DNA of 64,000 nt, from positions 1-64,000 of the forward strand of contig CATXCB010000001.1 in the NCBI GenBank assembly GCA_958366705.1, read 5' to 3'. Position numbers and translations under genes: made by a program. A model generated the notes under the pieces. It was not told the DNA's origin. It did not search any database and was given only the letters and a program-made list of their open reading frames with translations. This document shows positions 49,507-58,702 of this stretch, piece after piece; the stretch's first letter is position 1; every line of letters begins with the position of its first letter. Source of the stretch: an uncultured bacterium. Its GTDB lineage: Bacteria > Cyanobacteriota > Vampirovibrionia > Gastranaerophilales > Gastranaerophilaceae.

Positions 49507-51098
49507 TATTTCACCTCTGCTTTCTTATCGTTCTGGGCTTTTCCCTGTTTGTTTGATAGGTTTGGAAATGCCAGATCCATAAACCAAGGGTAGATTTTAT
49601 TTAACATCCAGCAGGTTACAGGAAGAATTGCAAGTGAAACTCCTAAGCCTGTCCAGCGTTTATATCCGTCAATATTGGCTTTTGCTTTGCTTTTCATCTG
49701 TTCAGCTATACATTTTGCCAGAGAGCCTGCTTTTTGTTTGAATCTGGTTCCTACACTTTCGTTTAATACGTCAGAGTTGAGGATATCGGAATCTTTTAAG
49801 CCTTCAGCTCTTAATGTTGTCCAAACATGTGTATCAGATTTTGAGATTTTTTCGTCGATAATTTTTTGAGCTTCTTTTACTGTTAGGGTAGAACTCAGCA
49901 TTCTATTTTTTATGTCAGTTAAAGTCGCAATTACATCATCTATAGCGTTAGTTCTAAGGAATATTGTTTTATTTACATCTTCAATAATTTCTTTTGTAGA
50001 ACCTTTTGCAGCCATTACGTTTACATTTTTTATCAGGCTTTCAATTTTATTGCTTAAAATTCTTACAGAAGAAGTATCTTTTTCTATATTTTTATCTTTT
50101 AATTCTTTAACGATTTTTATTAATTCCGGATTGATATCTTTTTTCACCGGATCTGAGTTCATTTCTCTTTTTAGTTCAGCAATTACTTTTTTGAGTTCTT
50201 TGTCAATATGATGGCTTATATCAATAGGTTTTTCCGGCATTGCATCAGCCTGAGAATAAGATTGGGTAATTTTGCTGTTTACTCTTTCAAGAAGAGCTAT
50301 AGCTTCTTTAGGATGATTATGATAGAAAATATTTCTTTCAATTTTTTTAGGTAATTTTTGATCTATCGTATTTAATTTTTGAGCTTCTTCGTCTTTTATG
50401 ATTGTATCAATTGTTTCTGCAAGTAATTGTTTGAAGTCTTTTTCCGGCATTTCATATTTAGAACTACCTTTTGCAGAGGTTTTAGTAAAGACAATTTTTT
50501 CGTCTTCAATCATACTTTTTAGATTTTCTGCATATTTGTTTTTTAAGTTATCTACTTCAGTTTTTAACTCATCTTTATTTAATTTTGGATTTTGTGTTTT
50601 TGCAAGTTTTGTCAGATAGTTTTCAGACGGGAAGAGGGAAGAATTATATCTTTCACCTAAATATCCGATGTCAGCCATCCATCTGATTAAATCGTTAAAC
50701 GGTTTAACAATTGCGCATTGTGTCCCAACAGCAAGTACAGCCGAAACAGGTTGACGCCAGGCTGTGTATGTTCTTGTATTTTCATCAGTATCAGATAACG
50801 GGTTAAATTTTATGAATACAGGTGCAATAAGACCGGTACCTACTGCATTTATTAATTGGTTTTGAATTTCGCCCATGCCGTCATGCATTTTCATCATTCT
50901 GCTGGCGGATTTTGGCATTATTTCAAGCAATATATCTTGCAAAGGTTTAGTTGTATTTACGGCAATTGTGGCTGCTCCTGTAAAACTTGTACTGTCCTTG
51001 ATTTCACCGAGGTATACTCTATTTTTTACAGGATTGCTCTGTGAAATTTTAAGGGCAGAATTCCCCTCATAACCGCTTCTAATCTTTTCAATACCCAT
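49506..51098 (-). CDS. Lineage-specific membrane protein with SFTGA motif
   Basis: A 530-residue protein of unknown function. An N-terminal polar stretch contains DSTSFTGAATIAVN (about residues 36-49). Hydrophobic segments lie at about 85-100, 118-136 and 487-510. A long charged coiled-coil region (about 165-440, with LKNKYAENLKSMIEDEK and KKVIAELKREMN) lies between. The design, membrane ends with a large helical middle, recalls the gene at 24479. It heads a two-gene operon. The SFTGA element is shared in kind with other unknown genes in the window. Confidence 0.72.
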   Translation of the reverse strand: MGIEKIRSGYEGNSALKISQSNPVKNRVYLGEIKDSTSFTGAATIAVNTTKPLQDILLEIMPKSASRMMKMHDGMGEIQNQLINAVGTGLIAPVFIKFNPLSDTDENTRTYTAWRQPVSAVLAVGTQCAIVKPFNDLIRWMADIGYLGERYNSSLFPSENYLTKLAKTQNPKLNKDELKTEVDNLKNKYAENLKSMIEDEKIVFTKTSAKGSSKYEMPEKDFKQLLAETIDTIIKDEEAQKLNTIDQKLPKKIERNIFYHNHPKEAIALLERVNSKITQSYSQADAMPEKPIDISHHIDKELKKVIAELKREMNSDPVKKDINPELIKIVKELKDKNIEKDTSSVRILSNKIESLIKNVNVMAAKGSTKEIIEDVNKTIFLRTNAIDDVIATLTDIKNRMLSSTLTVKEAQKIIDEKISKSDTHVWTTLRAEGLKDSDILNSDVLNESVGTRFKQKAGSLAKCIAEQMKSKAKANIDGYKRWTGLGVSLAILPVTCWMLNKIYPWFMDLAFPNLSNKQGKAQNDKKAEVK

Positions 51099-51358
51099 TT
51101 GTTACACCTACTATGTCCTTCTATTTATATAGAGTCTAAAACATAGAAAAAATTGCTAATTATTTTACATTTGTAAATAAAATTTAACATTTTTCTTTAA
51201 ATTACTTTTCGCGCATGTTAGTTTTCTTCATATTTTCAATTATAAAAAATAATTGAGACCCCAAATTCTTCATATGAAGAAACATACAAATTATACAAAA
51301 CACATGCTTAAAAAGAAAGCATAATGTAACAAATTATTAAAATTGTTGTAAATTTCGA

Positions 51359-51943
51359 TTATTTTTTAGAATCAAGCATTTCTCTAATTCTTAAAAATCT
51401 GTCTAATTCTGTTCTTAAGCTTTTCAGATTTCCAAAGATTGCATTAGATAAAAGTACTCTGTTATCATATTTTGGGTCAATAATAAATACGGTTGGAAAA
51501 CCTGTTATGCCGATTTCTCTAACGAGTTTCTGGTATTTTTCGTCTTCTACATTAACTTTAGAAAAGTTGTAATCATCTTTGTATATTTTAGACAAAGTCT
51601 GGTAAGTTGGCATAAATTTTATACAATAATGACACCAGTCAGCATAAAATAATACTATTGCAGGTTTTTTAGAGTTCATAGCTTTTTCGTAGTCGATACC
51701 GATTTTATATTGAGATGGTTTCATTGTTGGTTCCTGATTTTCGTCAGGTGCATTTTCTTTTGCCAGCATTGAATCTTCTGCTAAAACTTCTTCTTCCGGT
51801 TGATTTAGTGTTGTTTTTTGAAACTGCTTCATCTGGAAGTATTCATAACCGCAGATTGAGCAAACGCTTATCACGAATAGTATTGATGCTACAATTGCTA
51901 CATTTTTTTTATTTATATTTTGTAATTTTTCTTTTAAACTCAT
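51359..51943 (-). CDS. Membrane-anchored thioredoxin-like protein
   Basis: A 194-residue protein with one N-terminal membrane helix (about 15-33), an acidic linker, and a thioredoxin fold with the active site ADWCHYC (Cys104, Cys107) and the cis-Pro GITGFPTVFII. The CHYC dipeptide differs from CGPC, suggesting a disulfide reductase or isomerase of the periplasm. The partner that reloads it (DsbD/CcdA) is not in the window. It is a single gene. Confidence 0.88.
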   Translation of the reverse strand: MSLKEKLQNINKKNVAIVASILFVISVCSICGYEYFQMKQFQKTTLNQPEEEVLAEDSMLAKENAPDENQEPTMKPSQYKIGIDYEKAMNSKKPAIVLFYADWCHYCIKFMPTYQTLSKIYKDDYNFSKVNVEDEKYQKLVREIGITGFPTVFIIDPKYDNRVLLSNAIFGNLKSLRTELDRFLRIREMLDSKK

Positions 51944-52176
51944 GTTTTCTCTCCTTAAACTATTTTTTATTATATTACGAAAATCCTTAATTGGAGTGTA
52001 TTTTACATAATTTAATAAAAAATGCTTGTTACAAATGTTAATACATGACTTTAAATAGTATATAACATGATATATACTATTTATATATACAATTTATCTC
52101 GTGTTACATTTTCCCCTGTGGTGGTTGCCAGATTCCACCCAAAATTTCCGTTGCAAATATGAAGGAGTTTAATTCT

Positions 52177-53085
52177 ATGAGAAGTGAAGAGCAAGTTGAA
52201 GTGAAATTAGAGCTGCAAAGTTCAAATCCTGCGAAAGAACAAAATATTGAATCTATGAATGACAGTGTATTAACTGCTTATTTGAGAGAAATTGCTGATT
52301 ACAGACAGATTTCTATTGAAGAAGAAAGAATTCTGGCTCAGCAAATTGAAAATGGTGATGCTGATGCTAAAAGAAAGTTAATTCAGGCAAATTTAAAACT
52401 TGTAGTTACAATTGCAAGAAAAACTATTCATATGTCAGGGCTGCCTATGATTGATTTGATTCAGGAAGGTAATCTTGGTTTAATGATTGCTGCTGAAAAA
52501 TTTAATTATAAATTAGGTTACAGGTTTTCTACTTATGCAGGCTGGTGGATTAAGCAATCTATGTTTAAAGCAATTTCCGAGCAATCACATTGTATGAAGA
52601 TTCCTGTTTATATTCAGGAAACATTATCTAAATTTTCAAAAGTTAAATCTTTAATGGAACAGGATGCAAATTCTCAGGTTAAAACCGAGGATGTTGCTAA
52701 AAAAATGAATATTTCTCCGGATAAAATAGATATGTTTCTATCAGCTTATACCAAAACTATTTCTATAGAAAACGGACTGGAAAGAAATGATGGTAAAGAT
52801 TTAAATGTTGCTGATATCCTGGCGGATGAAAATTCTCTGGTATCTGAAAATGTTGAATATCAATATCTGAAAAATGATATACAAAATATAATTTCTACAT
52901 TAAAAGAAAGAGAACAGGCTGTTGTTAGAATGCGCTACGGGCTGGAAGACAGTGAAAGATATACATTGGAAGAAATCGGTAATATTTATGGTGTTACAAA
53001 AGAATGCATTCGACAAACCGAGTTAAGAGCTTTGAAGAAAATGAAAATGTCTGGCGAAGCTTTATTATCATGTTATATTTGTTAA
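52177..53085 (+). CDS. RNA polymerase sigma factor, sigma-70 group 2-like
   Basis: A 302-residue sigma factor with region 1.2 (DSVLTAYLREIADYRQISIEEER), region 2 (ANLKLVVTIARKT...MIDLIQEGNLGLMIAAEKF, YRFSTYAGWWIKQSMFKAI), region 3, and region 4 (LKEREQAVVRMRYGLEDSERYTLEEIGNIYGVTKECIRQ). It has no long region 1.1, so it is closer to the non-essential group 2 sigmas common in cyanobacteria than to the main RpoD. The frame is open to 52159, but AAGGAG at 52162-52167 fits the ATG at 52177. The gene stands alone. Confidence 0.92.
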   Translation: MRSEEQVEVKLELQSSNPAKEQNIESMNDSVLTAYLREIADYRQISIEEERILAQQIENGDADAKRKLIQANLKLVVTIARKTIHMSGLPMIDLIQEGNLGLMIAAEKFNYKLGYRFSTYAGWWIKQSMFKAISEQSHCMKIPVYIQETLSKFSKVKSLMEQDANSQVKTEDVAKKMNISPDKIDMFLSAYTKTISIENGLERNDGKDLNVADILADENSLVSENVEYQYLKNDIQNIISTLKEREQAVVRMRYGLEDSERYTLEEIGNIYGVTKECIRQTELRALKKMKMSGEALLSCYIC

Positions 53086-53316
53086 ATTTTTATAGAATTT
53101 CTCGTGTTTATTTGATTAGTCATGCTGCAATATTTGCAGCAATTATTTTATTAATAGTATTCCAAAATAAAAAGCCTGCCTTAATCAGGCAAGCAAGATT
53201 TATTCATTTAGAATTTCCTTGTATATAAATGTAAATAAAATTATCTTTTAATACAATTATTTTAACTTGTAAGATAATATATGTCAAGCTGAAATAGTAA
53301 ATAATATACTTGAGAT

Positions 53317-53523
53317 ATGTATATAGTTAATTTATATAATGTTCCTTGGAAAAGAAGATATACTCAAAAGGAAATTGTAAAAGAAACAGGTTTGAGTGCT
53401 AAAACTGTTAATCAATTATTTAGCGGAAAGTACTATGATTATAAGCTTAGTACTTTAGAAACTATATGCAAATTTTTTAATTGTAAGATTAAGGATATTT
53501 TGATTGAAGTTAATACAGATTAA
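53317..53523 (+). CDS. Small XRE-type helix-turn-helix protein
   Basis: A 68-residue protein that is almost only a Cro/CI-type helix-turn-helix (YTQKEIVKETGLSAKTVNQLFSGKYYDYKLSTLETICKFFNCKIKDIL). This one-domain form resembles small transcriptional regulators of plasmids or toxin systems, but no toxin gene is adjacent. The ribosome site is weak (GAG close to the ATG). It lies between the sigma gene and the convergent cobO. Confidence 0.78.
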   Translation: MYIVNLYNVPWKRRYTQKEIVKETGLSAKTVNQLFSGKYYDYKLSTLETICKFFNCKIKDILIEVNTD

Positions 53524-53538
53524 TTCTGAAAAATGTTG

Positions 53539-54114
53539 TTAATATTCAATCCCTTTTCTTGCAGTAATTCCTTTATCCCAATAATGTTTTACCGGTTCAA
53601 TTTTTGATACCAGATGTGCAATTTCTATAATTTTTGGATGAGCGTTTCTTCCCGTTAAAACAATTTCCATGTCATCCGGTTTGTTTTTCAGAACATCAAC
53701 AACTTCATCTACATCCAGAATTCCCATATCAATTGCGATATTGGCTTCATCAAGGATAATAAGCTGGTATTCATTGTTTTGTATGGCTTGTTTTGCGAAT
53801 TCCCAGCCCTGTTTTATTGCATTTGTATCATCTTCTGTTTGATTATTTTTATAAAGTATTCTATCAAGTCCTGCTTGCATGATTTTTAAATTATTGGATA
53901 TTTCAGGAGAAAGCTCTCGAAATGAATTAAGTTCTCCGTAGTTGCTGCCGCCTTTGGTAAACATGATGATAAGCACTTTCCAGCATCTGCCAAGTGCTCT
54001 CATTGCCAGTCCCAGTGATGCTGTGGTTTTTCCTTTTCCATCTCCTGTATAAACCTGTATGTAGCCGTGTTTGTCCCAATTTGGATTTATTAAATTGTTG
54101 TTGCAGTTGACCAT
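53539..54114 (-). CDS. cobO: Cob(I)alamin adenosyltransferase, CobA/CobO type
   Basis: A 191-residue protein with the P-loop YTGDGKGKTTASLG, RALGRCWKVLIIMFTKGG, a Walker-B-like LIILDEANIAIDMGIL and a C-terminal VSKIEPVKHYWDKGITARKGIEY. It attaches the adenosyl group of ATP to cob(I)alamin or cob(I)yrinate. No other cobalamin genes lie beside it, so it may serve salvage of corrinoids. AGAGGG precedes the ATG. It is divergent from the fau-type gene. Confidence 0.94.
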   Translation of the reverse strand: MVNCNNNLINPNWDKHGYIQVYTGDGKGKTTASLGLAMRALGRCWKVLIIMFTKGGSNYGELNSFRELSPEISNNLKIMQAGLDRILYKNNQTEDDTNAIKQGWEFAKQAIQNNEYQLIILDEANIAIDMGILDVDEVVDVLKNKPDDMEIVLTGRNAHPKIIEIAHLVSKIEPVKHYWDKGITARKGIEY

Positions 54115-54205
54115 TTTCCCTCTTTTTAATAGATGCTGTCTGAATATATTTGGCGTACTAATATTTTTAGTAGCAATATTTACCCCTTTATTATATATTA
54201 AAAAG

Positions 54206-54724
54206 ATGGATAATAAAATAGGTCTGAGAGCTAGGGCAAAGAGTATAAGAAAAACTTTGAATATGAGTAAAATATCAGAAAAGTTAACTAAACTTGTTCA
54301 AAGTCATGATTTTTATAAAAACGCGCATAATGTTATGATTTTTTATCCTGCAAAATATGAAGTTAATTTGTTGACATTATTGAATGATGATAAAAATTTT
54401 TATCTTCCGCGTGTTGAAGGGGATTATTTGAAAGTATGCCCGTACAAAGCTGCGGAAACTCTTGTGAAATCAGAATTCAATATATTAGAACCTTGTTCAA
54501 CTCCGGTGAATGCAGATATATTGGATTTGGTTATTGTTCCTGCGTTGATGTGCGACAAGCACGGGTATAGGCTTGGTTATGGAGGAGGTTTTTATGATAG
54601 ATTTCTATCAGAGCTTAATACTTCTATCATAAGAACGTTATCTGTTATTCCTAGTGAACTTTTTGTTGATGAGTTGCCTCATGAAAAATTTGATATCCCT
54701 GTTGATGAGATAATTTATGCATGA
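54206..54724 (+). CDS. 5-formyltetrahydrofolate cyclo-ligase
   Basis: A 172-residue protein of the YgfA/MTHFS family. The signature GYRLGYGGGFYDRFL is clear, with FYPAKYEVNLLTLL and IVPALMCDKHG before it. It converts 5-formyl-THF to methenyl-THF with ATP. The frame extends to 54071, but that extension overlaps cobO in antisense and is hydrophobic; the ATG at 54206 gives the normal MDNKIGLRARAKSIRK start. Folate links it in function to pabA/pabBC in this window. Confidence 0.92.
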   Translation: MDNKIGLRARAKSIRKTLNMSKISEKLTKLVQSHDFYKNAHNVMIFYPAKYEVNLLTLLNDDKNFYLPRVEGDYLKVCPYKAAETLVKSEFNILEPCSTPVNADILDLVIVPALMCDKHGYRLGYGGGFYDRFLSELNTSIIRTLSVIPSELFVDELPHEKFDIPVDEIIYA

Positions 54725-54727
54725 AAA

Positions 54728-54752
54728 ATGGGACTTAAATTTTAAGTCCCAT
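54728..54752 (-). terminator. Hairpin terminator beyond the gene at 54798
   Basis: A 10-bp stem ATGGGACTTA/TAAGTCCCAT with a 5-base loop. On the minus strand TTTTTC follows, so it suits the minus-strand gene; on the plus strand the T run is weak. Confidence 0.65.
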
Positions 54753-54797
54753 TAGTAAGGGTTAGTTTATATTTTAGGGTTAAGTTATATTATTTTT

Positions 54798-55319
54798 TTA
54801 AGCTGTATATTTTGGAGCCATATCTTGAATGCTCTTGTCACGAGCTTCTTTTGCACTCTTAAGTTCAGCTTCAATTTCTTTCATTAGAGTTTCTAATTTT
54901 TCTTTTTCTTCCGCTAATCTTTTTTCTTCTTCATGCAAATTTTTAGTTTCAATTTCTGCAGCTCGTTCCCTGCCCTGCATATACAATGATCTTAAAATAT
55001 AATTTTGCATCATTTGTTGTTGTTGAGCATTTTGTTGTTGACCCATCTGCTGCATGTACATTTGTTGCATATAAGGTGCATTTTGCTGCATATACTGTAA
55101 TGAGCTATTGTGTGCGAAAGCTAAATAACTCATTGATCTTCCCATCATTGATCCCGGTGATTTCAGTAAATCTCCGATTGAAATACTTCCGTTACCAACC
55201 ATGGTTGCATACTGTTGAGTATCTCTTAATCTTTTTGTTAATTTGACCAATTGACGTTCAATGCTAAACTTACGATGTAGCAAGTCGTGAACTCTGGCCG
55301 TGAACATAAGCATGCCCAT
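54798..55319 (-). CDS. Hypothetical Gln/Met-rich coiled-coil protein
   Basis: A 173-residue protein in three parts: a basic N-terminal region (1-45), a Gln/Met-rich low-complexity centre (about 75-110, MQQNAPYMQQMYMQQMGQQ), and a highly charged C-terminal coiled coil (about 118-168). No family is recognised. The centre is likely a flexible spacer. The start MGMLMF has alternative Met residues at 3 and 5. It is a single gene between the folate gene and clpP. Confidence 0.72.
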   Translation of the reverse strand: MGMLMFTARVHDLLHRKFSIERQLVKLTKRLRDTQQYATMVGNGSISIGDLLKSPGSMMGRSMSYLAFAHNSSLQYMQQNAPYMQQMYMQQMGQQQNAQQQQMMQNYILRSLYMQGRERAAEIETKNLHEEEKRLAEEKEKLETLMKEIEAELKSAKEARDKSIQDMAPKYTA

Positions 55320-55381
55320 AATTCTAACCCTACCTTTTTAATTTTAATAACTAACCTAAATTTTTTAACCTACATCTATAT

Positions 55382-55415
55382 AAAAACATGCAATACCTTG
55401 ATATTGCATGTTTTT
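55382..55415 (-). terminator. Terminator of clpP
   Basis: A 13-bp stem AAAAACATGCAAT/ATTGCATGTTTTT with an 8-base loop, 35 bases beyond the clpP stop on the minus strand. Confidence 0.9.
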
Positions 55416-55449
55416 GGTCATATATTAAGTTTTCTTAACAATTGTAAGC

Positions 55450-56058
55450 TTAGTGTTTTTCTATAACTTTGTCAATTAAGCCATAATTCATTGCTTCTTG
55501 TGCTGAAAGATAATGGTCGCGTTCACAATCTTCTTTTACTTTATCAAAAGGCTGACCGGAATTTTCTGCCATAATACCGATTAACATATCTTTCATTCTA
55601 AGAATTTCTTTGGCTTCCAGTTCAATATCTGTTGCTTGACCTTGAGCACCGCCTAAAGGTTGGTGAATCATAATTCTTGCGCTAGGAAGAGCCATTCTTT
55701 TGCCCTTTGTTCCGGCAGATAATAAGAATGCACCCATTGAAGCAGCTTCCCCCAGACAAATTGTCGATACATCTGATTTGATAAGGTTCATAGTATCATA
55801 TATAGCCATACCTGCAGTGATTACGCCGCCAGGGCTGTTTATATATAGCATAATATCTTTTTCAGAATTTTCGCTATCTAACAAAAGTAGTTGTGCAACA
55901 ATTGAATTTGCAACTTCATCGTCGATTTCTGTTCCAAGAAAAATAATTCTTTCTCTCAACAGTCTTGAAAAAATATCAAACGAGCGTTCACCACGAGACG
56001 AAGCTTCAATAACTGTAGGAACATAACCCATTATTTTCGTATAAGTTTCTTGATCCAT
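55450..56058 (-). CDS. clpP: ATP-dependent Clp protease proteolytic subunit
   Basis: The 202-residue product has the catalytic triad Ser107 (LGEAASMGAFLLSAG), His132 (ARIMIHQPLGGAQG) and Asp181 (CERDHYLSAQEAM). The N-terminus MDQETYTKIMGYVPTVIEASSRGERSFDIFSRLL-type is standard. ClpP forms a 14-mer that degrades proteins fed by ClpX or ClpA/C; no clpX gene follows. AAAGGAG precedes the ATG. It is divergent from pilin cassette B. Confidence 0.97.
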   Translation of the reverse strand: MDQETYTKIMGYVPTVIEASSRGERSFDIFSRLLRERIIFLGTEIDDEVANSIVAQLLLLDSENSEKDIMLYINSPGGVITAGMAIYDTMNLIKSDVSTICLGEAASMGAFLLSAGTKGKRMALPSARIMIHQPLGGAQGQATDIELEAKEILRMKDMLIGIMAENSGQPFDKVKEDCERDHYLSAQEAMNYGLIDKVIEKH

Positions 56059-56132
56059 TTTTGCTCTCCTTTTTTATTGAATTATACTACAAAAATTTTT
56101 GGGGGAATACTACCGGCAATTATAATGTTGTT

Positions 56133-56292
56133 TGTTGCAAATTTGTAAAAAATAAATTATACTAAAACTGTTGTACAATAAATAAAAAGGAGTAATGAAA
56201 ATGCTAAAATACAATAATAACAAGAAAATCGGGGGGGGGTAACCTTTTAAAGCTTTACCCTGACAGTATTCTAAGGTCTTTGAAATTATTTG
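56133..56292 (+). promoter_or_regulatory. Pilin promoter-leader cassette, copy B, with G9 tract
   Basis: Nearly identical to copies at 5939 and 62011. It has -35 TTGCAA 56135-56140, 17-base spacer, -10 TATACT 56158-56163, AAGGAG 56187-56192, ATG 56201 and nine consecutive G at 56231-56239. The conserved tail AACCTTTTAAAGCTTTAC...CTAAGGTCTTTG follows. The start-site segment ACTGT can pair with ACAGT of the tail. In an AT-rich genome a G9 run between a good start and a pilin frame is a hallmark of slippage control. It lies between clpP and the prepilin gene, reading toward the latter. Confidence 0.85.
56201..56242 (+). CDS. Leader frame of cassette B (OFF-state prepilin N-terminus)
   Basis: Encodes MLKYNNNKKIGGG and stops at a TAA formed directly after the G9 run. 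The ribosome site is ideal (AAGGAG, 8 bases). With 8 or 11 G the frame would enter NLLKLYPDSILRSLKLF and join the prepilin, giving about 293 residues. Alternatively it is a true leader peptide. Confidence 0.55.
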   Translation: MLKYNNNKKIGGG

Positions 56293-57083
56293 AAATAAGT
56301 AAGATTACCGCTGTTGCGAAGAGACTTTTGCCGACGCAGCAATCTACAAATAACCAACCATGTCATTTTGGAATGACGAGTACACCGAAACAGAGATTTT
56401 TCACCTTCGCTCAGAATAGCAACATTCGCTCAAAAGCCGCATTTACCCTTGCCGAAGTCCTTATTACCCTCGGCATAATAGGTATTGTATCTGCACTAAC
56501 AATACCAATGTTGATATCGAAATTTCATGAAATTCAATATCGGGTTACTTATAAAAAGACTTATAGCTCATTGAATCAGCTTATGAAGTACTTACAAGAG
56601 GATGATGCAATTGATTTATCTCTTGGAGCAACAAATGTTGATTGGGGACAGGTTAGTTCTCAGGTAGGGGTAATTTTTAAATACATGTCAAATTATTACA
56701 ATGCTAAAACCACTTGTTTTAATGGAAATGTTGAGAAATGTTGGGTTTGCGATACGGGGGAAGCAGGATACATTTATAATGGAGCTCCTGATTGGTTAGG
56801 GTGTGATAGAAATAGTTACGCATTTATTGATGCCTCAGGGGTTTCGTATTATTTGTATGCCATCAATGAATACCCGTTATTGATTGATGTGAATGGTTTT
56901 AGAAAACCAAATCAACTTGGACGGGATAGATTTGTAATGCTATTTGCTAATAGCCTTGAACCTGGTAAGACTTATCCTGATTTTGTTGATACTGTGTTAC
57001 CTTTGGATGATATCATCAGTAAAACTCGTTGGTGTCCTCAGGGAAATTGTTTATACAAATCCTGGATTAGAAATGGGCGTTAG
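56280..57083 (+). CDS. Type IV prepilin/pseudopilin-like protein, phase-OFF as sequenced
   Basis: The open frame yields 267 residues from a TTG, but no ribosome site supports that codon. The frame is open back to the G9 run at 56231-56239, so the true start is probably ATG 56201 after a -1 or +2 slip. The core AFTLAEVLITLGIIGIVSALTIPML holds the peptidase site (A54-F55, Glu at +5) and the membrane helix. The C-terminal part has paired Cys, LLIDVNGFRKPNQLGRDRF and WCPQGNCLYKSWI. The leader before the cleavage site is unusually long and includes a decayed palindromic repeat (CHFGM...RFFTFAQNS). It is probably a surface pilin or secretion pseudopilin. Confidence 0.82.
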   Translation: MKLFEISKITAVAKRLLPTQQSTNNQPCHFGMTSTPKQRFFTFAQNSNIRSKAAFTLAEVLITLGIIGIVSALTIPMLISKFHEIQYRVTYKKTYSSLNQLMKYLQEDDAIDLSLGATNVDWGQVSSQVGVIFKYMSNYYNAKTTCFNGNVEKCWVCDTGEAGYIYNGAPDWLGCDRNSYAFIDASGVSYYLYAINEYPLLIDVNGFRKPNQLGRDRFVMLFANSLEPGKTYPDFVDTVLPLDDIISKTRWCPQGNCLYKSWIRNGR

Positions 57084-57164
57084 GTTTATAAAATGAACTC
57101 TTGAATTTAATGCATGTTCTTGATAAACTTCTCTTTGCGTATAGACAGAAAGAAGGGATAAAAA

Positions 57165-58691
57165 ATGGCTAAAAGAGTTTTGCTATGTATAATGGATGGC
57201 TGGGGAATTTCAACCGGCTCTGAAAAATATGATGCAACTAAACTTGCACATCCTATTAATGTTCCTGAGTTAGAACAGGATGAAAAATTTATTAGAATTA
57301 AAGCTGATGGTGAAAATGTTGGTTTACCGGAAGGTCAAATGGGTAATTCTGAAGTTGGTCACCTGAATTTGGGTGCAGGTAGAATTGTTTATCAGGATTT
57401 ATCTAAAATTAACAATGCAATTAAAGATGGATCATTTTTCAAAAATGAAAGATTTTTAGCAGCTATTGAGCATGCTAAAAAGTATAATTCGTCTTTGCAT
57501 ATATATGGATTGGTTTCAACTGGCGGAGTTCATTCATCATTAGACCATTTGTTAGCATTAATTAAAATGGCAGCTGATGCCGGTTTGACTAAAGTTTACG
57601 TACACGCATTTCTTGATGGTCGTGATACCCCTCCTTCAAGTGCTTGTGAATACTTGCAGGTAGTTGAAGATGAATTGAAAAAATTCAATTTACCTCCTGT
57701 TGCAACTGTTATCGGTCGTTATTATATTATGGATAGAGATAACCGCTGGGATAGAGTTGAAAAAGGTTATAATGCCTTATTGTTAGGTGAAGGTGAACAC
57801 GCTGCAACTGCAATCGAAGGTGTTAAAGCATCTTACGCTAAAGGCGAAACTGATGAATTTGTTCTTCCGACTGTAATTGGTGGTGAAGAATCAAGAATTC
57901 ATGATAATGATTCAATTATATTCTTTAACTATCGTCCTGATAGAGCCAGAGAAATTACTAAGGCTATCAATTTCACTGATTTTGATGGATTTGCCAGAAA
58001 GAAAGTTCTTAAAAATATCTTGTACACAACAATGACAAGTTATGAAGCTACATTTACTTTCCCTGTGGCATTTCCTAAAGAAAAACTTGTGAACATTTTA
58101 GGTGATGTTTTAGAAGCAAATGGTATTAATCAGTTCAGAACTGCTGAAACAGAAAAATATGCACACGTTACATTTTTCTTTAACGGCGGTATCGATGAAC
58201 CTCAACCTCATGAAACACGTGTATTAGTTGCATCTCCAAAAGTTGCAACTTATGATATGCAGCCTGAAATGAGTGCTTATGAAGTTTGTGATAATGTGTT
58301 GAAAGCAATTGATGATGAAAAATATCAATTTATTTTAGTTAACTTTGCTAACCCTGATATGGTTGGGCATACAGGTGTTATTGAAGCTGCAACTAAAGCT
58401 TGTAAAGTAGTTGATGAATGCGTTGGAAAAATTGCTGCAGCCTGTCGTAAAAATGACATTGTTATGTTGTTGACAGCTGATCATGGCAATTCTGAAACTA
58501 TGGTGGATGAATCTACTGGTAAACCTCAGACTGCGCATACAACAAATGAAGTCCCGTTTGTTTTAATCAATGCTCCAAAAGGTACTGAATTAAGAGAAAC
58601 AGGTGCTCTATGTGATGTTGCTCCAACAGTTTTGCAACTGTTTGGCATTGAGCAGCCTAGAGAAATGACAGGAAAGTCATTGATAAAGTAG
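57165..58691 (+). CDS. gpmI: 2,3-bisphosphoglycerate-independent phosphoglycerate mutase
   Basis: The 508-residue product has the metal and nucleophile motifs MDGWG (Asp11) and GQMGNSEVGH (Ser62), HAFLDGRDTPP, and the C-terminal LLTADHGNSETM and PFVLINA. It interconverts 3- and 2-phosphoglycerate with two Mn ions, in glycolysis next to the PPDK step encoded at 21703. AGAAAGAAGGG lies upstream of the ATG. A palindromic repeat follows its stop after 12 bases. Confidence 0.97.
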   Translation: MAKRVLLCIMDGWGISTGSEKYDATKLAHPINVPELEQDEKFIRIKADGENVGLPEGQMGNSEVGHLNLGAGRIVYQDLSKINNAIKDGSFFKNERFLAAIEHAKKYNSSLHIYGLVSTGGVHSSLDHLLALIKMAADAGLTKVYVHAFLDGRDTPPSSACEYLQVVEDELKKFNLPPVATVIGRYYIMDRDNRWDRVEKGYNALLLGEGEHAATAIEGVKASYAKGETDEFVLPTVIGGEESRIHDNDSIIFFNYRPDRAREITKAINFTDFDGFARKKVLKNILYTTMTSYEATFTFPVAFPKEKLVNILGDVLEANGINQFRTAETEKYAHVTFFFNGGIDEPQPHETRVLVASPKVATYDMQPEMSAYEVCDNVLKAIDDEKYQFILVNFANPDMVGHTGVIEAATKACKVVDECVGKIAAACRKNDIVMLLTADHGNSETMVDESTGKPQTAHTTNEVPFVLINAPKGTELRETGALCDVAPTVLQLFGIEQPREMTGKSLIK

Positions 58692-58702
58692 AATATATTA
58701 AT

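Noticed and set aside
53167..53190. Hairpin GCCTG/CAGGC after the sigma factor gene
   Set aside because: Only a 5-bp stem, with the T run on the strand opposite to the sigma gene; too weak to call a terminator.
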